Assembly: GCA_951799425.1 (NCBI GenBank)
Contig: OX637394.1
Coordinates: forward strand, 10,472,501-10,536,500
Direction: 5' to 3'
Length of the DNA: 64,000 nucleotides
Origin: Ilex aquifolium
Taxonomy: Eukaryota; Streptophyta; Magnoliopsida; Aquifoliales; Aquifoliaceae
A program made the translations under genes and the position numbers. The notes beneath the pieces were generated by a model. That model made no database searches, had not been told where the DNA came from, and saw only the letters and a program-made list of their open reading frames with translations. Of the stretch, positions 36,101 to 51,100 are shown in pieces (the stretch's first letter is position 1; the number at the start of each line of letters is the position of its first letter).

Positions 36101-39100
36101 AGTTCTACTCGACACCAGACATAATTGCATTTTGTAGGAAATGGCGCCTACCAACAAACCATGTGTGGTTGTTGTCAACAAGGTGATAACATATGTGATA
36201 TTTAGTTGAACAGATCATTATGTATTATTAAATGGTGCTCTATATCGGGTAGTTGGTTCCTAAGTTAGATTGATGTGGAGATGGGGCGATTTAAGCTTGC
36301 ATCAGATTTTCTATTTATTTTTTGTCAGCTTTTGCCTTCTGGAATTCAGGCGTGAATGTATTTTCATGCGCTTTATTCTTACAGTAATATGTAAGGTTTT
36401 CCACTTGATCCTCCATATGATTGCGATGGGACCTACCACTTCAAAATGAAGCAGGTGAATGCGAAAGTTGGTAACCAAGATGTTTAATAAATTTGTTTTT
36501 GTCCCCCCCACCCACCAACCAAAAAAAAAAAAGACCCCACCAATGAACAATAAAATAGTTTCATGGAGTGCATGTTGGGAGGACCATACATCTTCAATAT
36601 ACTTCTCTCGTCTTTCTTTGAAGATTCCTTATACTTTTCTGGTTATTCAATATAATTCTCTCGTCTGTCTTTGAGGATTTCAAATAAAGCTCTTTGATGC
36701 ATGTGTGTTGTTCATATAGATGTTCAGTTTTTTGCTGTCATTTGAATTTTTCATGAAATGCTTTAGTATTGGGCACTCTTAGTGTTGTTCTAAATGGGAA
36801 AAAACTTGGACATAAAGATTCTATTTTTTTATTTCTGACAAATGTTGAATTCTATTACAAGGAAATCAGTGACATCATTTTTTGCTGCCTATGATGCACT
36901 CTGCGAGGAAGGAACAGCAACATCTGTTTGTAAGGCTCTTGATGAAGTTGCAGATATATCTATACCAGGCAGGCTTTATTTAAGTGAAAGGCTCTTCGAC
37001 TTGTTTAGCTGCATTGTTCTATTTGAGCCTGTTTGGTAGCACTTTCCTAAACATTTTTGAGTTAACTTTGTGGAAAGAACGGTAGTCCACATCTCACATT
37101 GTCATCCTCTCTTCCCTGAGCTCTACTATTTTCTCTAGTGCTTTCACTTCTGCTCCATATCACTGTCACCACATCTGCCACCAACTCTACTAAAACATCT
37201 GCCATATAGTCTTCATAGCCACTAGCCCTACATCTTATGGTACACTCCTCCAATGAACTTCAATTTTGTATCACTGTCATGACTCATGACACGCCGCTGT
37301 AGACACCAATTCATACAATATCTACTAATTGCAGCTCCGCCTTTTATCAGGTGATACTTATGCTCTAGTTTGATCTCATGTTCTTAAACAAGAATTCGTA
37401 ACTATGCTGTTAACCTGTTGCAATGGCAACTGTGTTATGATGGGTTCCTTGCTTCTTGATGCCGAACTAGGGCTTTCACAGACCTCTGTAGTTAAAATTG
37501 AAGACAAACATTAATTTAGTTGCTTCTGCATGCTCATATAGTATCCTATTTTTTCATTAATCTCACATTGTGCTTTCACAGGACCCTTTAGGGTCAACTT
37601 TTGGAGGTTTGTTTTTGCTACTTCGTGTCACCAAGCATTATTTCCTCTCGTCTCTGTAACTGCTCGACTCCCAGACTCTTTTAAAAGTGAAACTGGAAAC
37701 AAGAAACACGAAATTAAACTGCAGTCAAATATCTATGTGTGCTTAACAATATGTCAATCTCCACACCTTTTTAGGCCTGGGAGGTCATATCTCTGCTTAG
37801 ATACAAGTTTATAGTGTTTTTTGTTTATGCTCAACTTTCACGGTTATTACTGTGTTCCTCAGTTGACGTTGTTTTTCTTTTGGGGAGTTTCTTGAGAGTT
37901 CTTTTTGTATGCCGAAGTGACTTTGAGTTAATATGCAGGATCTAAAGACCATATAAAGGCGCAGGGTGAAATCTTGGAGGGTCTTGTGGCTCGCATTGTA
38001 AGTCATGAGAGCTCAAAACACATGGAGCAGGTTTTGATGGATTTTCCTCCGCCTCCATTAGAGGGTGGTATGGTGATTTTATCCTTGAATGTCTCCTTTG
38101 TCTCAAGCCTGGGTTACATTAAAGTAGAATTCCTCTTGAAATCTTTTTCCATCTGCATATTATTCTTGCTTTGAAGTTGTGGGAAAAGGTCTTTGCTAAG
38201 TAAGTTATATATATCATTTTCCTTCAAAATCTTATGCATGGATTTCAGATTCACATGATATTTGTCCCTCGGTAAATATATCCTTAAGAAAAGAATTAGA
38301 ATTAGTGAATTTTGGAAATATCTTAGCATTTTTAAGCTTTAAGCAATGTCAAGCGAACTTGCATAATGGGTAGATGGTACTTTTTTTTTTGAATGGTTGA
38401 TGCCCTTTTCTTGATGTTAGATATCAGTGGTGTCATGAGCTAGTCAGTACTTTTTTCGTTCTTCTCTTTCTTTATGCTTGAGTTTTACCTTTTACATTGA
38501 CTATTTCGTGCATTGTAGATTGGGTTGAACTCCTGGGTACTATTTATAACCTCATTAGCCAGATGAGATGTGAGGGAGAGATAGGGGAGCGGCACTTGGG
38601 AAAGAAAAGTAGTTGAGGGGGTTGTGCTGTGGTACCAGAGTTCAGTGTTGCATGCAGTCACGCTCTGTAATATATTGACCAGTTGTAGTGGGTTCCCTTT
38701 TTGAAGGGATAAAGCAAGCTAAATGAAGAATGTTAAAGAAGATAGGATCCATTTTATATAAAATGTTGATTTCCTTTCTCATGTGTGTTTGAGTTTTTGT
38801 CTCAACTTCCTTCATTTGTAAGTTATGATTATTTGTTGGGTTCTTATTGGTATCCAGGGAACTGTATTCCTTGTCCAACACTGAAGTTTGAGGGTAAGAC
38901 AGTACAAGTAGATATATATAGGTCATTGGTTGAGGCTTATGTGAGGACGGCATTGTTATGAGGTTTTGTTAAGATTGCCTTGGTCAGATGAGTGAGGGAA
39001 AGTGAGAAAGACACAGGGAAACTGGTAACAGCTCACTGGTCTCTTGGTACCATGTCTCAGAGTTGTAATGGAATTTACTCTTAGCCATGTACATAGGGAA

Positions 39101-42100
39101 GGTTTTCTTGAACTGCATTAATATTGGTTTTCATAGCTAGAAGTAGATGAAATTATCCATACTCTCTTTTCCCTCCCTCCATCTGTCATTTCTGACTTCT
39201 GACTGGAGCCTAAATAATTTATCGAGTGCAGTTCTATGTTGCTTTTGTTGAGATAAAAGGCTTTGTGAGTTGAGTTGAGCTCCATATTTCTGTTTACGTT
39301 TCCTTTTTCTTTACCTGTCAAAATGATGTACTTTTGTTTATTGATTTTTAATAATTGACGTTTTTTCTCGAAGTTGAGTCTGCTTTTTTATCCATACTCT
39401 CTTTTCCCTCCCTCCCTCCATCTGTCATATCTGACTTCTGACTGGAGCCTAAATAATTTATCGAGTGCAGTTCTATGTTGCTTTTGTTGAGACAAAAGGC
39501 TTTGTGAGTTGAGTTGAGCTCCATATTTCTGTTTACATTTCCTTTTTCTTTACCTGTCAAAATGATGTACTTTTGTTTATTGATTTTTAATAATTGACGT
39601 TTTTTCTCAAAGTTGAGTCTGCTTTTTCATCGTTTACAATATAATCTTGCATTGCGTGTCAGCTGACCTAGATTTGGGACCTAGCCTCCGGGAAATATGT
39701 GCTGCAAATAGGTCGGATGAAAAGCAGGTATCATTGCATTCCCTTTAACATTTAGGCGATGTTATAAACAGGAAATTTTGAAGTCAATATTTTACTCAAG
39801 TAGATATTGGGGTAGACAAACTTGCACATCTTTTATATTGGTCTCACTACAATGCTGCAGCAAATAAAGGCACTTCTTCAAAGTGTTGGCACCTCTTTTT
39901 GCCCTGATTATTCAGACTGGTTTGCGAAAGAAGGCATTGATTTACATTCAAGAAATGCCGATCGATCTGTTCTTTCAAAGTTTTTACAAACGCATCCTGC
40001 TGATTTTTCCACCACTAAATTGCAGGTCTGTCTATACTTGTCTTCAAATATTTATTAGATAATCAATTATTGACTCTCTTGGTAATTAAATTACTGAATT
40101 TAGAACTTAACGGTCCATTGATGACCTTGGTTAATTGTGTTTTTGGTGGTATATATCATTTGGTATTTTTTTAGTTAATGCTTTGTACATCCAATTTTTC
40201 CTTTCCTTACTCATGGTCCTTATTGCCTGATCACTATCTGACGGGGATCGTGTAGGAATTGGATAAATATTATAGATTAATTATGATAGTTATTTAAATA
40301 CTTTTAAGTAATTTCTTTTAACTTATGAGGGTTTATTTGTCATTATTTATTTGTTTTAGGGTTTTAGTTTCCCTATATAAAGGGATGCATGTAAGTGTTT
40401 TATTTAGACTAGACTTTGATTATTGACTATTGATATTGAATCCTATTATTACTTCTTCCTCAAATTCTCTCTCTATTCTCATCCCCTTCTTCTTCTTTTC
40501 TCATTCCCTTCTTCTTCCTTTCTCATCCCTAATTCTTTCCTATTACGATCTACATCAATTTGGTATCAGAGCTAATATGATCTACATCACTATCTCTATA
40601 AGAATACACTTTCCTCATTTGGCCAGTTGATGCTGTTATTTTATGTTAACAGAGCAGTTTTATTGAGCATATCTTATCCTATATTAGGATGGAGATCGGC
40701 AGTTGATGCTGCTGTTTTCTGTTATCATCAGATATTGGGATGGAGATTGCTTCAAGATTGGCCCATTTTGCATTTTATGTCCTTCTGTCTTGTGGTTTCT
40801 CCTGTTAAAACTGTTTACTATTACCAAAATAGCCTCTGTTGATCGAGGATTTCTCTTTTAACTTCATTTGTACTTTCTTTTTCACTTGAGCCAGGAAATG
40901 GTGCGTTTGATGAGAGAAAAGCGATATCCTGCTGCTTTCAAGTGTTACTACAATTTTCACAAAATCGACTCTGTATCTAGTGATAACCTTCATTTCAAAA
41001 TGGTGATCCATGTTCACAGTGATTCAGCCTTTCGGCGATACCAGAAAGAGATGAGGTCTTGTTTAAATTTGAAATTAGTGATTTGTGTTTTCTTTCTTCT
41101 GGGATAAAAAAATTTGTTGGATTATGCCCTGCTTTCCTGTATTACAAGTGTCTTAATCTTAATCATTTTTTTAAATTAAGAAAGGCTTGACGTTTCTCAG
41201 GTATAAGCCAGGATTGTGGCCACTATATCGAGGTAAATGTCTTTCTTGTCAGTTTTTAAAAAGTAGCTTTCTGAGTCGTATAGCAGTGTTAATAATCGTG
41301 GACGATTCATAAATGAGGTTATTTTAATGGGGAGCAGCATCGTTTATGTAATTTAACTTTGTTATATCTCCATTCTAGTGTATTTTGTGGAAAATCTTAC
41401 CTGGCAGTATGGTGGCAGGAGTATAATTATTTATCATTAAATGAGGAGAAATCGTAAGATTTTTCCAGATGAGTTATGCCTGATTGAGTGCTCAGAAAGA
41501 TATATATCTTAACCTCTAACCAGCTGGATGAAATGTTTTGAATGTTTCTTGAAGAAATGCTCACCACTATATTCTTCTTCTATCCCATATTTGTCACCCT
41601 GAATGCTTATTGCTATGAATAAAAATAACATTCAGATTTCTTAAGCACTATTAAAATGGCTAAAAAGTGAGTGTACTTGACTGCTCCCATTCTTCTTACA
41701 ACCATACAACAAAGAGAATAAGGTGTATGTGTTATTCACAAGTGAGGGAAACATTGTAATAGATGTACATATATTACAGAAACTTTCTGTATATGGTAGT
41801 TCATTATGAGAAAGATGTCCTAATATCTACTTGTAAAACGTTGGTGAATGAGTATACATATATCCAGCACAATATCTGTGATCACATTATGTAAGTAGGT
41901 TTGGTCTATCATCTGCTGCTTTTTCTTCCATTCCACAGGTTTTTTTGTTGACTTAAATTTATTCAAGGCAAATAGTGAAAGAGCCAAAGATATTGCAAAA
42001 ACCAGCAATAATTTAGTAAAAGATGTCAACGATAGCAATGGTACATCGGGAAAAGAGGGTTTAGCTGATGAAGATGCTAATTTGATGTTCAAGTTGAAAT

Positions 42101-45100
42101 TTCTTACGTATAAGGTATGTGTGCTCGTCCAAATAATGAACATTCTTATTATTATTATCAGTTGGTGTATCCAAGCTTCTCGAGAGTGCATTCATTTTTC
42201 CATCGGTGCTCTTTTTCTTTTTTTGTTGTGATGTTACGCTGTGTTTCACTTGATGCATTCTTTTGTCTGCCTTGTACATGTTATTTTTCAATTTTCCAGC
42301 ATTCAGCATAATGATAGTATACATGGCCTTATTTTTCTTATTATATTAATAAAATTACAGTTTCGCATTGGAAAAAGGAAGTGTACATGGCGCCATAAAG
42401 ATGCATTTCTCAATGATGATCTATAGTTATGCCCTTCTGTCCGGATGATTGGACTCAAGTGATCTAGATCATCATTGAGAAATGCATCTTTTTTCAATCG
42501 TTTCCTCAAAAATCAATTACAATTTTACCAGCGTTCCTTGTAGGGTCGTAGTTCTTTCCTAAGAACTTTAGGTATAGGGCAATTCTCTATAGTTAGAATT
42601 AAAGGTATTCTTATTTCGACAACCATATTTAGCTTTGTTTTTTGGTTGATGTTTATTAATAATAGTGTTACTGTTTCTAGCACAAAAAGAAACACATGGT
42701 AACCTTACCATATATTAAAGGTATCAATGAACAAAATATACCTACAAAGTCAAGACCAATTCAAATGAGTCATGAAGTAATGAAAATTTGTAAAAAAAAA
42801 AAATTCAGATTTACTAAGTAACAATATAATCAGAAAGAGTAAATCCCCTTGGTCCTGTCCTACTTTCTATGTCATCAAGAATGCAAAAATAGAAAGAGGA
42901 GTTCCTAGACTAGTAATCAATTATAAATCTTTGAATTCAGTTTTGGAGTGGATTAGATATCTAATCCCCAACAAGCAAGACTTGATAAAAAGGTTAAGTA
43001 AAACAATAATCTTTTCAAAGTTTGATTTGAAAAGTGGATTCTGTCAAATCCAAATAAGTCCAGAAGACAGGTACAAAACTGCATTTACAACACCCTTTGG
43101 TCATTACGAATGGAACGTAATGCCCTTTGGATTAAAAAATGCACCAAGCGAATTCCAAAATATAATGAATGAAATATTCAACTCAGTAAGTCATTTCTCT
43201 ATAGTCTACATAGATAATGTCCTCATCTTTTCAATATGAACAGATGAGCACTGGAAACATCTCATAGCCTTTTTGGAGATAGTTAAACACAATGGTCTAG
43301 TCATCTCTGCCAGTAAAATCAAGTTATTCCAAACTTCAGGCAGATTTCTTGGATATAACATCCAGTAGTCAACCATTGTTCCTATCAACAGATCTATCCA
43401 GTTTGCGGATAAGTTTCCTGATGAAATCAGAGACAAAAACCAGTTACAAAGGTTTTTAGGGTCCTTGAACTATGTTTCAGACTTCTACAAAAATCTCAGA
43501 AAAACAGTCAAAGTCATTGTATGAGAGATTAGGAGATAATCCTCCTCCTTGGTCATCAGTTTATACTTCTATCGTCAAACAAGTCAAACAATATATCAAG
43601 ACTTTGCCTTGTCTTGGTATTCCCTTAGTCAATTCTTTCAAAATCATTTAGATTTATGCCTATGATATTGGCTACGGTGGCATCCTTCGTCAAAAATTTA
43701 ATCCAGATTTCCCAGAGTAAATTATTCGTTTCCACTCTGGAATTTAGAACAGTGCACAAAATAACTATAGTACAGTTAAAAAAGAAATTTTATATATTGT
43801 CCTGTGTACCTCGAAATTTCAGGATGATATATTAAATCAAAAATTTCTAGTTAGAGTAGATTGTAAAAGTGCAAAACATGTTTTGAAACAAGATACAAGA
43901 CGTACAAAATATTGCTAGTAAGCAGACTTTTGCCACATGACAATCTATTTTGAGTATTTTCGATTCTGATATCGAATATATTAAAGGTAATAGTAATTCA
44001 ATTCCAGATTTCTTTACCCGTGAATTTCTGCAGAATTCTCATGGTGAATAAAAAATCTAGTAAACCCTTTACCTCTAGCAAAAAACCCTGTAAAGAGTAT
44101 GGTAAACAACTTGCCCTGCCAAGTCTAAGTCCAAAATCCAGTCACCTGTCATCCTTGGACCTAGTAAATCATTACCATATCCTTGGTAACATAGTCAGAC
44201 CATGATTTCAGTCTACCTTGGTAAACCTAAACACCAGTAAACAGGCCTTACCAAGCCCATATCCAGCCAACCTATATCCTCGGTTAGGCTATCCTAGTTA
44301 ACAAACCAATATCCAATAAGACCAACACAATCAACTCAAACCTGTAAGACTGAGGACATCTCAAAACCAAACATTACACACTCTGTCAATTTGTTCATTA
44401 TTGAACCGGTCCAGGCCCATTGAACCAATCCAGTTGCCCTGCCAAGTCTAAGTCCAAAATCCAGTCACCTGTCATCCTTGGACCTAGTAAATCATTACCA
44501 TATCCTTGGTAACATAGTCAGACCATGATTTCAGTCTACCTTGGTAAACCTAAACACCAGTAAACAGGCCTTACCAAGCCCATATCCAGCCAACCTATAT
44601 CCTCGGTTAGGCTATCCTAGTTAACAAACCAATATCCAGTAAGACCAACACAATCAACTCAAACCTGTAAGACTGAGGACATCTCAAAACCAAACATTAC
44701 ACACTCTGTCAATTTATTCATTATTGAACCGGTCCAGGCCCATTGAACCAATCCAGTTGACCTAGTCAATACATTTCATTCCATTGGATCCTTAGAAAAC
44801 CTTCTAGGAATGATGATACTAAATTAGTGTATCATTCTTTGTACATTCTCAAGTTAATTCCAGTCAAAAAATGAGGATCTCACCCTTCCTTGCTCAGAGA
44901 TCTCCCTGGTTACACTAAGTAATTTAGCTACTATGACTACATTGAGTCATTGTTTAAATTGCTGCTCTATCAAGAAGAGTCATATACTCATTCCTAGTTC
45001 CTTCAATTCATTAAGGATTTCAAAAGCCAAATCATTTCTTGGTTCTTGCGTTGGTGGCAAATGCATGGCCTCATTCCTAAAATCCTCCCGGTTGATCTTT

Positions 45101-48100
45101 AAGATCAAGTTAACTACTTCTCATCTATTTTTAAGATTAGTCAACACAATTCACAGTTCCCTACATTGCTCCTCTTCATGAGTAAATACAAGGTTCCATG
45201 GATTCTTAAATGACAGTATTCCATTAGAGCTAACAGAGTTACCCGTTAGTTTTACGTCAAATGGTGGGCTAAGTTCGACCACCAACATATTGACCAAGTT
45301 AAAACAGAGTTCTCGGTAAAGGTTCCTACTCTAGTTACAGTTACAGGTACAGCTACCAGTACACCACCACCAGTGGTAAAATCAACAGCTCCAGCACTCA
45401 GAGTCTCTACTCCAGGTGTTTCAACACTCCCAATAAAACAATCCAAGGCTTCATCCAGCCAAGACTTCCAGTAAGATCCAACCAAGAAAATTCCAGTTAA
45501 TTGAGTTAGCCCAACAGATACTCCAGCAAGCTAGCAGGAAGAAGATGATGGTTCATCCCATTCATCAGAAGTCTTAGTCAGCCAGCCACAAGATCCGTTT
45601 CAGGATGCCCAGGATCTGGATGATGCATATTATCTATCCAGTCTGTAGAACATCCACAGTAAGGTTCCCGTAAAATTGCACATGTACAAAGGACTTCAAT
45701 CACTACTTTCCCAAAAGGAAAGAAAAGTTGTCCCTTTGGTATGTATGTTAGACAAAGTAAACCCCTTTTTCCACTGAAAGAAGAAAAGCAATCAATCAAT
45801 CGACAACAGTTAAAGTAGCTAGTTAGCAACAGTCAAGAGGACAATCATTCCAGAGATTCCCCGCCAACAGCTTGCAATATTCAAAGGATGCTACTCTACC
45901 GAAAGGTGATGGTAACATTTCACCGAGTAAAAGTAATTTCACCCAAGTAAAAACAACCATCAGTCAAAAGGGCAATCATTTCAGAGATTCCTCAGTGAAG
46001 CCCTTACGCCCATGTAGAGCCAAATAGCTCTCAATAAAAGGGGAGGCCAATTGAAGGCAACCGTAGTTCACTCGATATACTCTCCCATTCCTCTATCCCC
46101 CCATAAAAATACATCTTCATTCAGTACAAGATTATGAAGATTGTTTGCTAGTTATTTATTTGTAAGTTAATTCTCAGTTAATTATATTTTGTAGTTTGAC
46201 TCAAACAGCTATTGTTTTTATAATGATAAACTGTGCAATTCCTATACTGCAATCCTTGTTTTAAGGTCATGGGTTGCTTTTGTTTGCTTCCGCCCTTATA
46301 TATATTGGGGTGAATGAACTCCTTCATGTCTGCGAATAGCATGAAATTCTAAAATAAACTGGCAGAGTGTGCTGCACGTCCATTTGGGTTGGAGCATTAC
46401 TATATTTGCTTAAGTCTTCTGATTTCATTTGAATCATGAGAACAACTTCAGATAGATTTGAAGTAAAATGGGAACTGGGTGTTTCTATTATGCTATTTTT
46501 TATTCATGATTCTGTTCTAATGGTTAGATAAGGAAGAACAAGTAAGCTGATCAGAAAAGTATGATAAGAGATGATATATTGAGAGGATTTTGTCTAGCTG
46601 CATTCAAAAACTAAAATGGAGTTAGAAGTCTACTAGCTTTTACCCTTTTCTGTTTTCTAGTATCCTGTTTTATTTTCTATAAACTCTTCATTGTTCATTA
46701 TCTTGCGATCCTCAAAATAATTCCACATTCATCATTCATGTTCTTGTGCTACGCAGTTACGAACCTTTTTGATCCGGAATGGCTTATCAATTCTTTTCAA
46801 AGAAGGTCCAGCTGCATACAAGGCCTACTACCTAAGGTAATCTTGTGCATTTGTTTTCATTGAGCTGTGGTAGAAACCTAAAAAATGAGGTGATATTTTT
46901 TTAAGTATGCAGATCCTTTTTTTGTGTATCGCCAGATAGAATGCCAAATGATTGAAGGTAATAATGACTATTCAAGATGGATGATGTGTTTCTCTCTCTC
47001 TCTCTCTCTGTCTCTATGTGTGGCATGTGTGTTTTTGCACTGGTGCATTCGTGCTTGTGAGTGTATCATTAAACAGATTCAAAACCTTGCCCATAGTTGT
47101 TGGACTAAAACACTGTCTGCAAACTATGTGGTTCTGTGTGTTGGTGTGCGTGCTCAATTGATCTTTATGGCACATACAGAACCTTTTGCATCCTCGGTAC
47201 TGAAGTTTGAGGGGCAGTCCTCTACATCTCTGGCTTCCAATGTTTTTGCTGGTTTTTTGTTAGGTTTTACTGTCTAGCATTTTGAAATGTGGGCAATTTC
47301 ATCCAAGCACACCTGTTATTGTGCTGTGCAATTTTTACATCCCATTTATCAAGCTAATACAAGCACACATAACAATATCGTTCTGTTATAGGCAAATGAA
47401 AATATGGAATACCTCAGCAGCAAAGCAGAGGGAACTCAGCAAGATGCTAGATGAATGGTAATGCATACTGCACTTTTAGTTGGTTTTTCCTCCTGAGATA
47501 ATAATCAGTGCACACTTTCAGTAAGTCTTCTCTCTTGAGATAATAATCAGTGCAGCATGTGAAAACGAAATTTTCCTTTGTGTTCAGGGCAGTGTATATA
47601 AGAAGGAAGTATGGACATAAACAGCTATCATCATCTATCTACCTAAGTGAAGCTGAGCCCTTTCTCGAACAGTATGCAAAACGCAGTCCACATAATCAGG
47701 CTTTGATAGGATCCGCTGGAAACTTGGTGAGAGCTGAGGACTTCTTGGCCATTGTTGAGGAAGGCAGAGATGAAGAGGGCGACCTTGAGATAGAGAAGGA
47801 GATGGCACCATCAAGCCCCAGTCGCTTGATCAAGGACAGCGTTCTAAAGGATGAGGGTCTGATAGTATTTTTTCCAGGTAACATGTGATATATCTTTGAT
47901 AAAACAAGTTTGGTTTTTGGATTTTATATTTCTGTGAAGTTACATGTTAGATTTGTTTGATCTTGTGAAGTCGAACAGATGCTTTGGGTTTCTGGAATAG
48001 GTTTATTTAGTATGCTACTTCAGACATTTAGCTGCCTACATAAGTTTTTGGAATATCTTAATTTTGAGCATTCAAGGAACACCACAAGGACCGCTAAGTC

Positions 48101-51100
48101 TCTAGATATGCAGTTCACAATGTCGAGTGATTTGGATGGAGCCCCTTCTGGCAACTGCAGCAGCATGGCTATAATAGTCAAGGAATGAGGCATGGCAATT
48201 GCCGTTGGCATTATTTGTTGAAGAAGGAAAACATGTGAAGGCCATTCATTGTGCTTTTGCTTGGGGTTTGTGGATTAAATAGTTTAATGTGATTAGAGAT
48301 GTGGTTTATCCTTCTACAATGGAGAAATTGATGCCAGATTATGTTTTGGGTTTTGGGAAAAGGAAAGAAGAAAAGGTTTTTGGAATTGTACATTGATGGC
48401 GATTCTTTGGATTATTGGTTTACTGTTATGTATGGGAGAAGGCGAATTAAGATGCTAAGGGTCTCTCTAAACCTACTCTAGAGTTTGGATGCAAAATGAT
48501 GTTAACATTGGAACAACAAACAAATATGTTATCGTGGACAAATCTTTCAAGCAACCCACAAAAGTACTAAGCACAACTAAGAATCCAAAGATATAGAGCA
48601 TTTAAGTTCCAATTTTTCAAGTACCAATTATTATAGTATGTTTCATAGTGAGGTTATAGTGTTGACCAATATATAAACAATCATTTACAATCTCATACCC
48701 AAAAAGTCAAGAGTTTTAGGAAAAGTAATAAAGAGCAGAAAAGCACTCGGCCTCAAAAGTAGAAACAACATTAGAAAAAAAGGAAGGCTGACAAAATGAT
48801 TAAAAAAACAGGTCAGTCTTAGCCGTGTGACAAAACATTGGGTTTAGGGTTTTAGTGTTGTACTCCACTAATTACTATAGAAAAGAGTGGTAATGATCCG
48901 CTCAACAAAAGAAGCAGAGGTATCAGATATACCTAGAAACATGTAATAGATGAACAAGAAATTGGAGAGACAGGCATTGGAGAAAGAAAATGGTTGAAGG
49001 TCGCAGTATTGACAGTCGACCAGGACGACACTAAAACGCAGTCGTTGCATTGTAGAATGTTATTGGGCAACACACACGAAATGATAGATAGACTTGAGAT
49101 ATGTAAAAGGGATACAAATTAAGTGTAGAACCCCCGTATATATAGTCAAACAATAAAGATACAATAAGGATAAAAAGGTAAAACGAAGGTAAAAAAGGAA
49201 AACCCTAATAGACTAGGCTATAACTCCAACACTCCCCCTCAAACTAGGTGCAAAAATATCAACTAAGCCAAGCTTGACAACCGAGTCCTGATGAATGGAT
49301 AGAGTGACAGGTTTGGTGAAAGCATCCACAACCTGATCACTAGTCCCCACAAACAATGGAGTGACAATACCACATCTAACCTTCTCCCGAAGAAAGTAAA
49401 CATCGATCTCTATATGCTTCGTCCTCTCGTGTAGTACAGAGTCAGAAGCAAGCTGAATAGCTGATCGATTATCACAATATAATATGGATGGAGAAGTAAC
49501 TGGAAATCCCAACTCGCCAAAAATCGATCGTAGTCATATAATCTCACACGTGCCAAGTGCCAGTGCCCGATACTCTGCCTCTGCTGACGAGCGAGATACA
49601 ACTGCCTGCTTCTTGCTCTTCCAAGAGATAAGATGAGTCCCTCGAAAAGCACAGAAACCCGTAGTAGATCGACCGTCACACGCTCCCCCATAATCTGAAT
49701 CTGAATAACAAGCTAGAGAACCAGTCTGAGATCCTAATGCATAGAACAACCCAAGTCCAGGACATGACTTGAGGTACCGAAGAATATGATAAACTGCATC
49801 AAGATGAGGCTGACACGGCCTGTGTATGAACTGACTAACTCGGCTGACAGCGAATGAAATGTCTGGCCTAGTGTTGGCTACGTAGATAAGTCTACCTACC
49901 AACCTCTGATAAACAGTCGGATCTCTCAACTCCTCACCTTCAGCAGTAAGCTTCAGGTTTGGAATCATGGGTGATGATGCCGGTTTGCACCCCAGCATCC
50001 CAGTGTCTGAGAGAAGATCCAGAACATACTTTCTCTGAGAAAGAACAACACCCCTGTTGCTACGAGCAACCTCAATCCCAAGAAAATATCGCAGAAATTC
50101 AAGGTCCTTCATATCGAAGGCCTTCCCAAGGTCTACCTTCACCTGCGCAGTCCCAGAAAGATCATCCTCAATAATAATAATATCATCAACATATACCAAA
50201 AAGATGACACACTGTCCAGAAATATTCCGTCGAATAAAGCAGGTATGATCAGAATGACATCTGGTGAACTTCAAACGTACGACTACATCACGAAAGCGAG
50301 AGAACCAGGCTCGTGGTGACTGTTTCAGTCCATAAAGAGACTTACGCAGTCGACATACCTTTCCAGCATACTCCCCCTCACCACGAAAGCCCGGTGGTGC
50401 ATCCATGTAAATAATCTCGTCCAGATCACCGTGAAGAAACGCATTCTTCACATCTAACTGATGAAGAGGCCAAGAGTACTCCGCAGCCAGAGAAATAATC
50501 AACCGAACAGTAGTTAATTTTGCCACGGGGGCAAATGTAGCACCAAAATCACGACCTGGTACCTGAGTAAAGCCTTTCGCCACAAGCCTAGCCTTGTGAC
50601 GATCAATAGTACCATCCGCAAGAAACTTCAGGGTGTAAACCCATCGACAGCCAACAGGTTTCACCCCAGAAGGTAAGGAGACAAGATCCCATGTATGATT
50701 ACGCTGAAGAGCGTCCATCTCCGTCTGTATGGCAAGAACCCACTGGGGCTCCCGCATAGCCTCTGAAACAGAGCGAGGAACCGGCGTATCTGATAAGGCC
50801 ATGCTATAAGCTCGAAATGTAGGAGACAGATCACCATAAGAAACATAAGCAGAGATCGGATATAAACTCTTGACGGTCCAACCATAACGAACAACTGGAC
50901 GGCGATCACGCCACAGATAACGATGCCCTAAATCATCATCCTCCACTGACAATGTCTCATCAGGTAAAGTAATTGGCTCAGTACATGTAATCTCATCAGT
51001 ACTAACAACAGGTGTATCAATATGCTCAACGAACTGAGAAGTATTACCTGCATCGCCTGAGGCAGAGGGGACATCAGCAGGGGGATGGGAGCGAGGGCGA

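Noticed and set aside
37062-37253. Minus-strand frame in tRNA ligase intron 8
   Set aside because: No similarity recognised; the sequence is repetitive CT-rich intron text.
42361-42423. Frame following a TTACAG acceptor, possible extra tRNA ligase exon
   Set aside because: It enters the perfect hairpin and soon meets a stop. The conserved continuation (LRTFLIRNGLS) is clearly at 46757 and in phase.
45252-45829. Minus-strand frames in the pararetrovirus region
   Set aside because: They are shadows of the fossil's + strand text.
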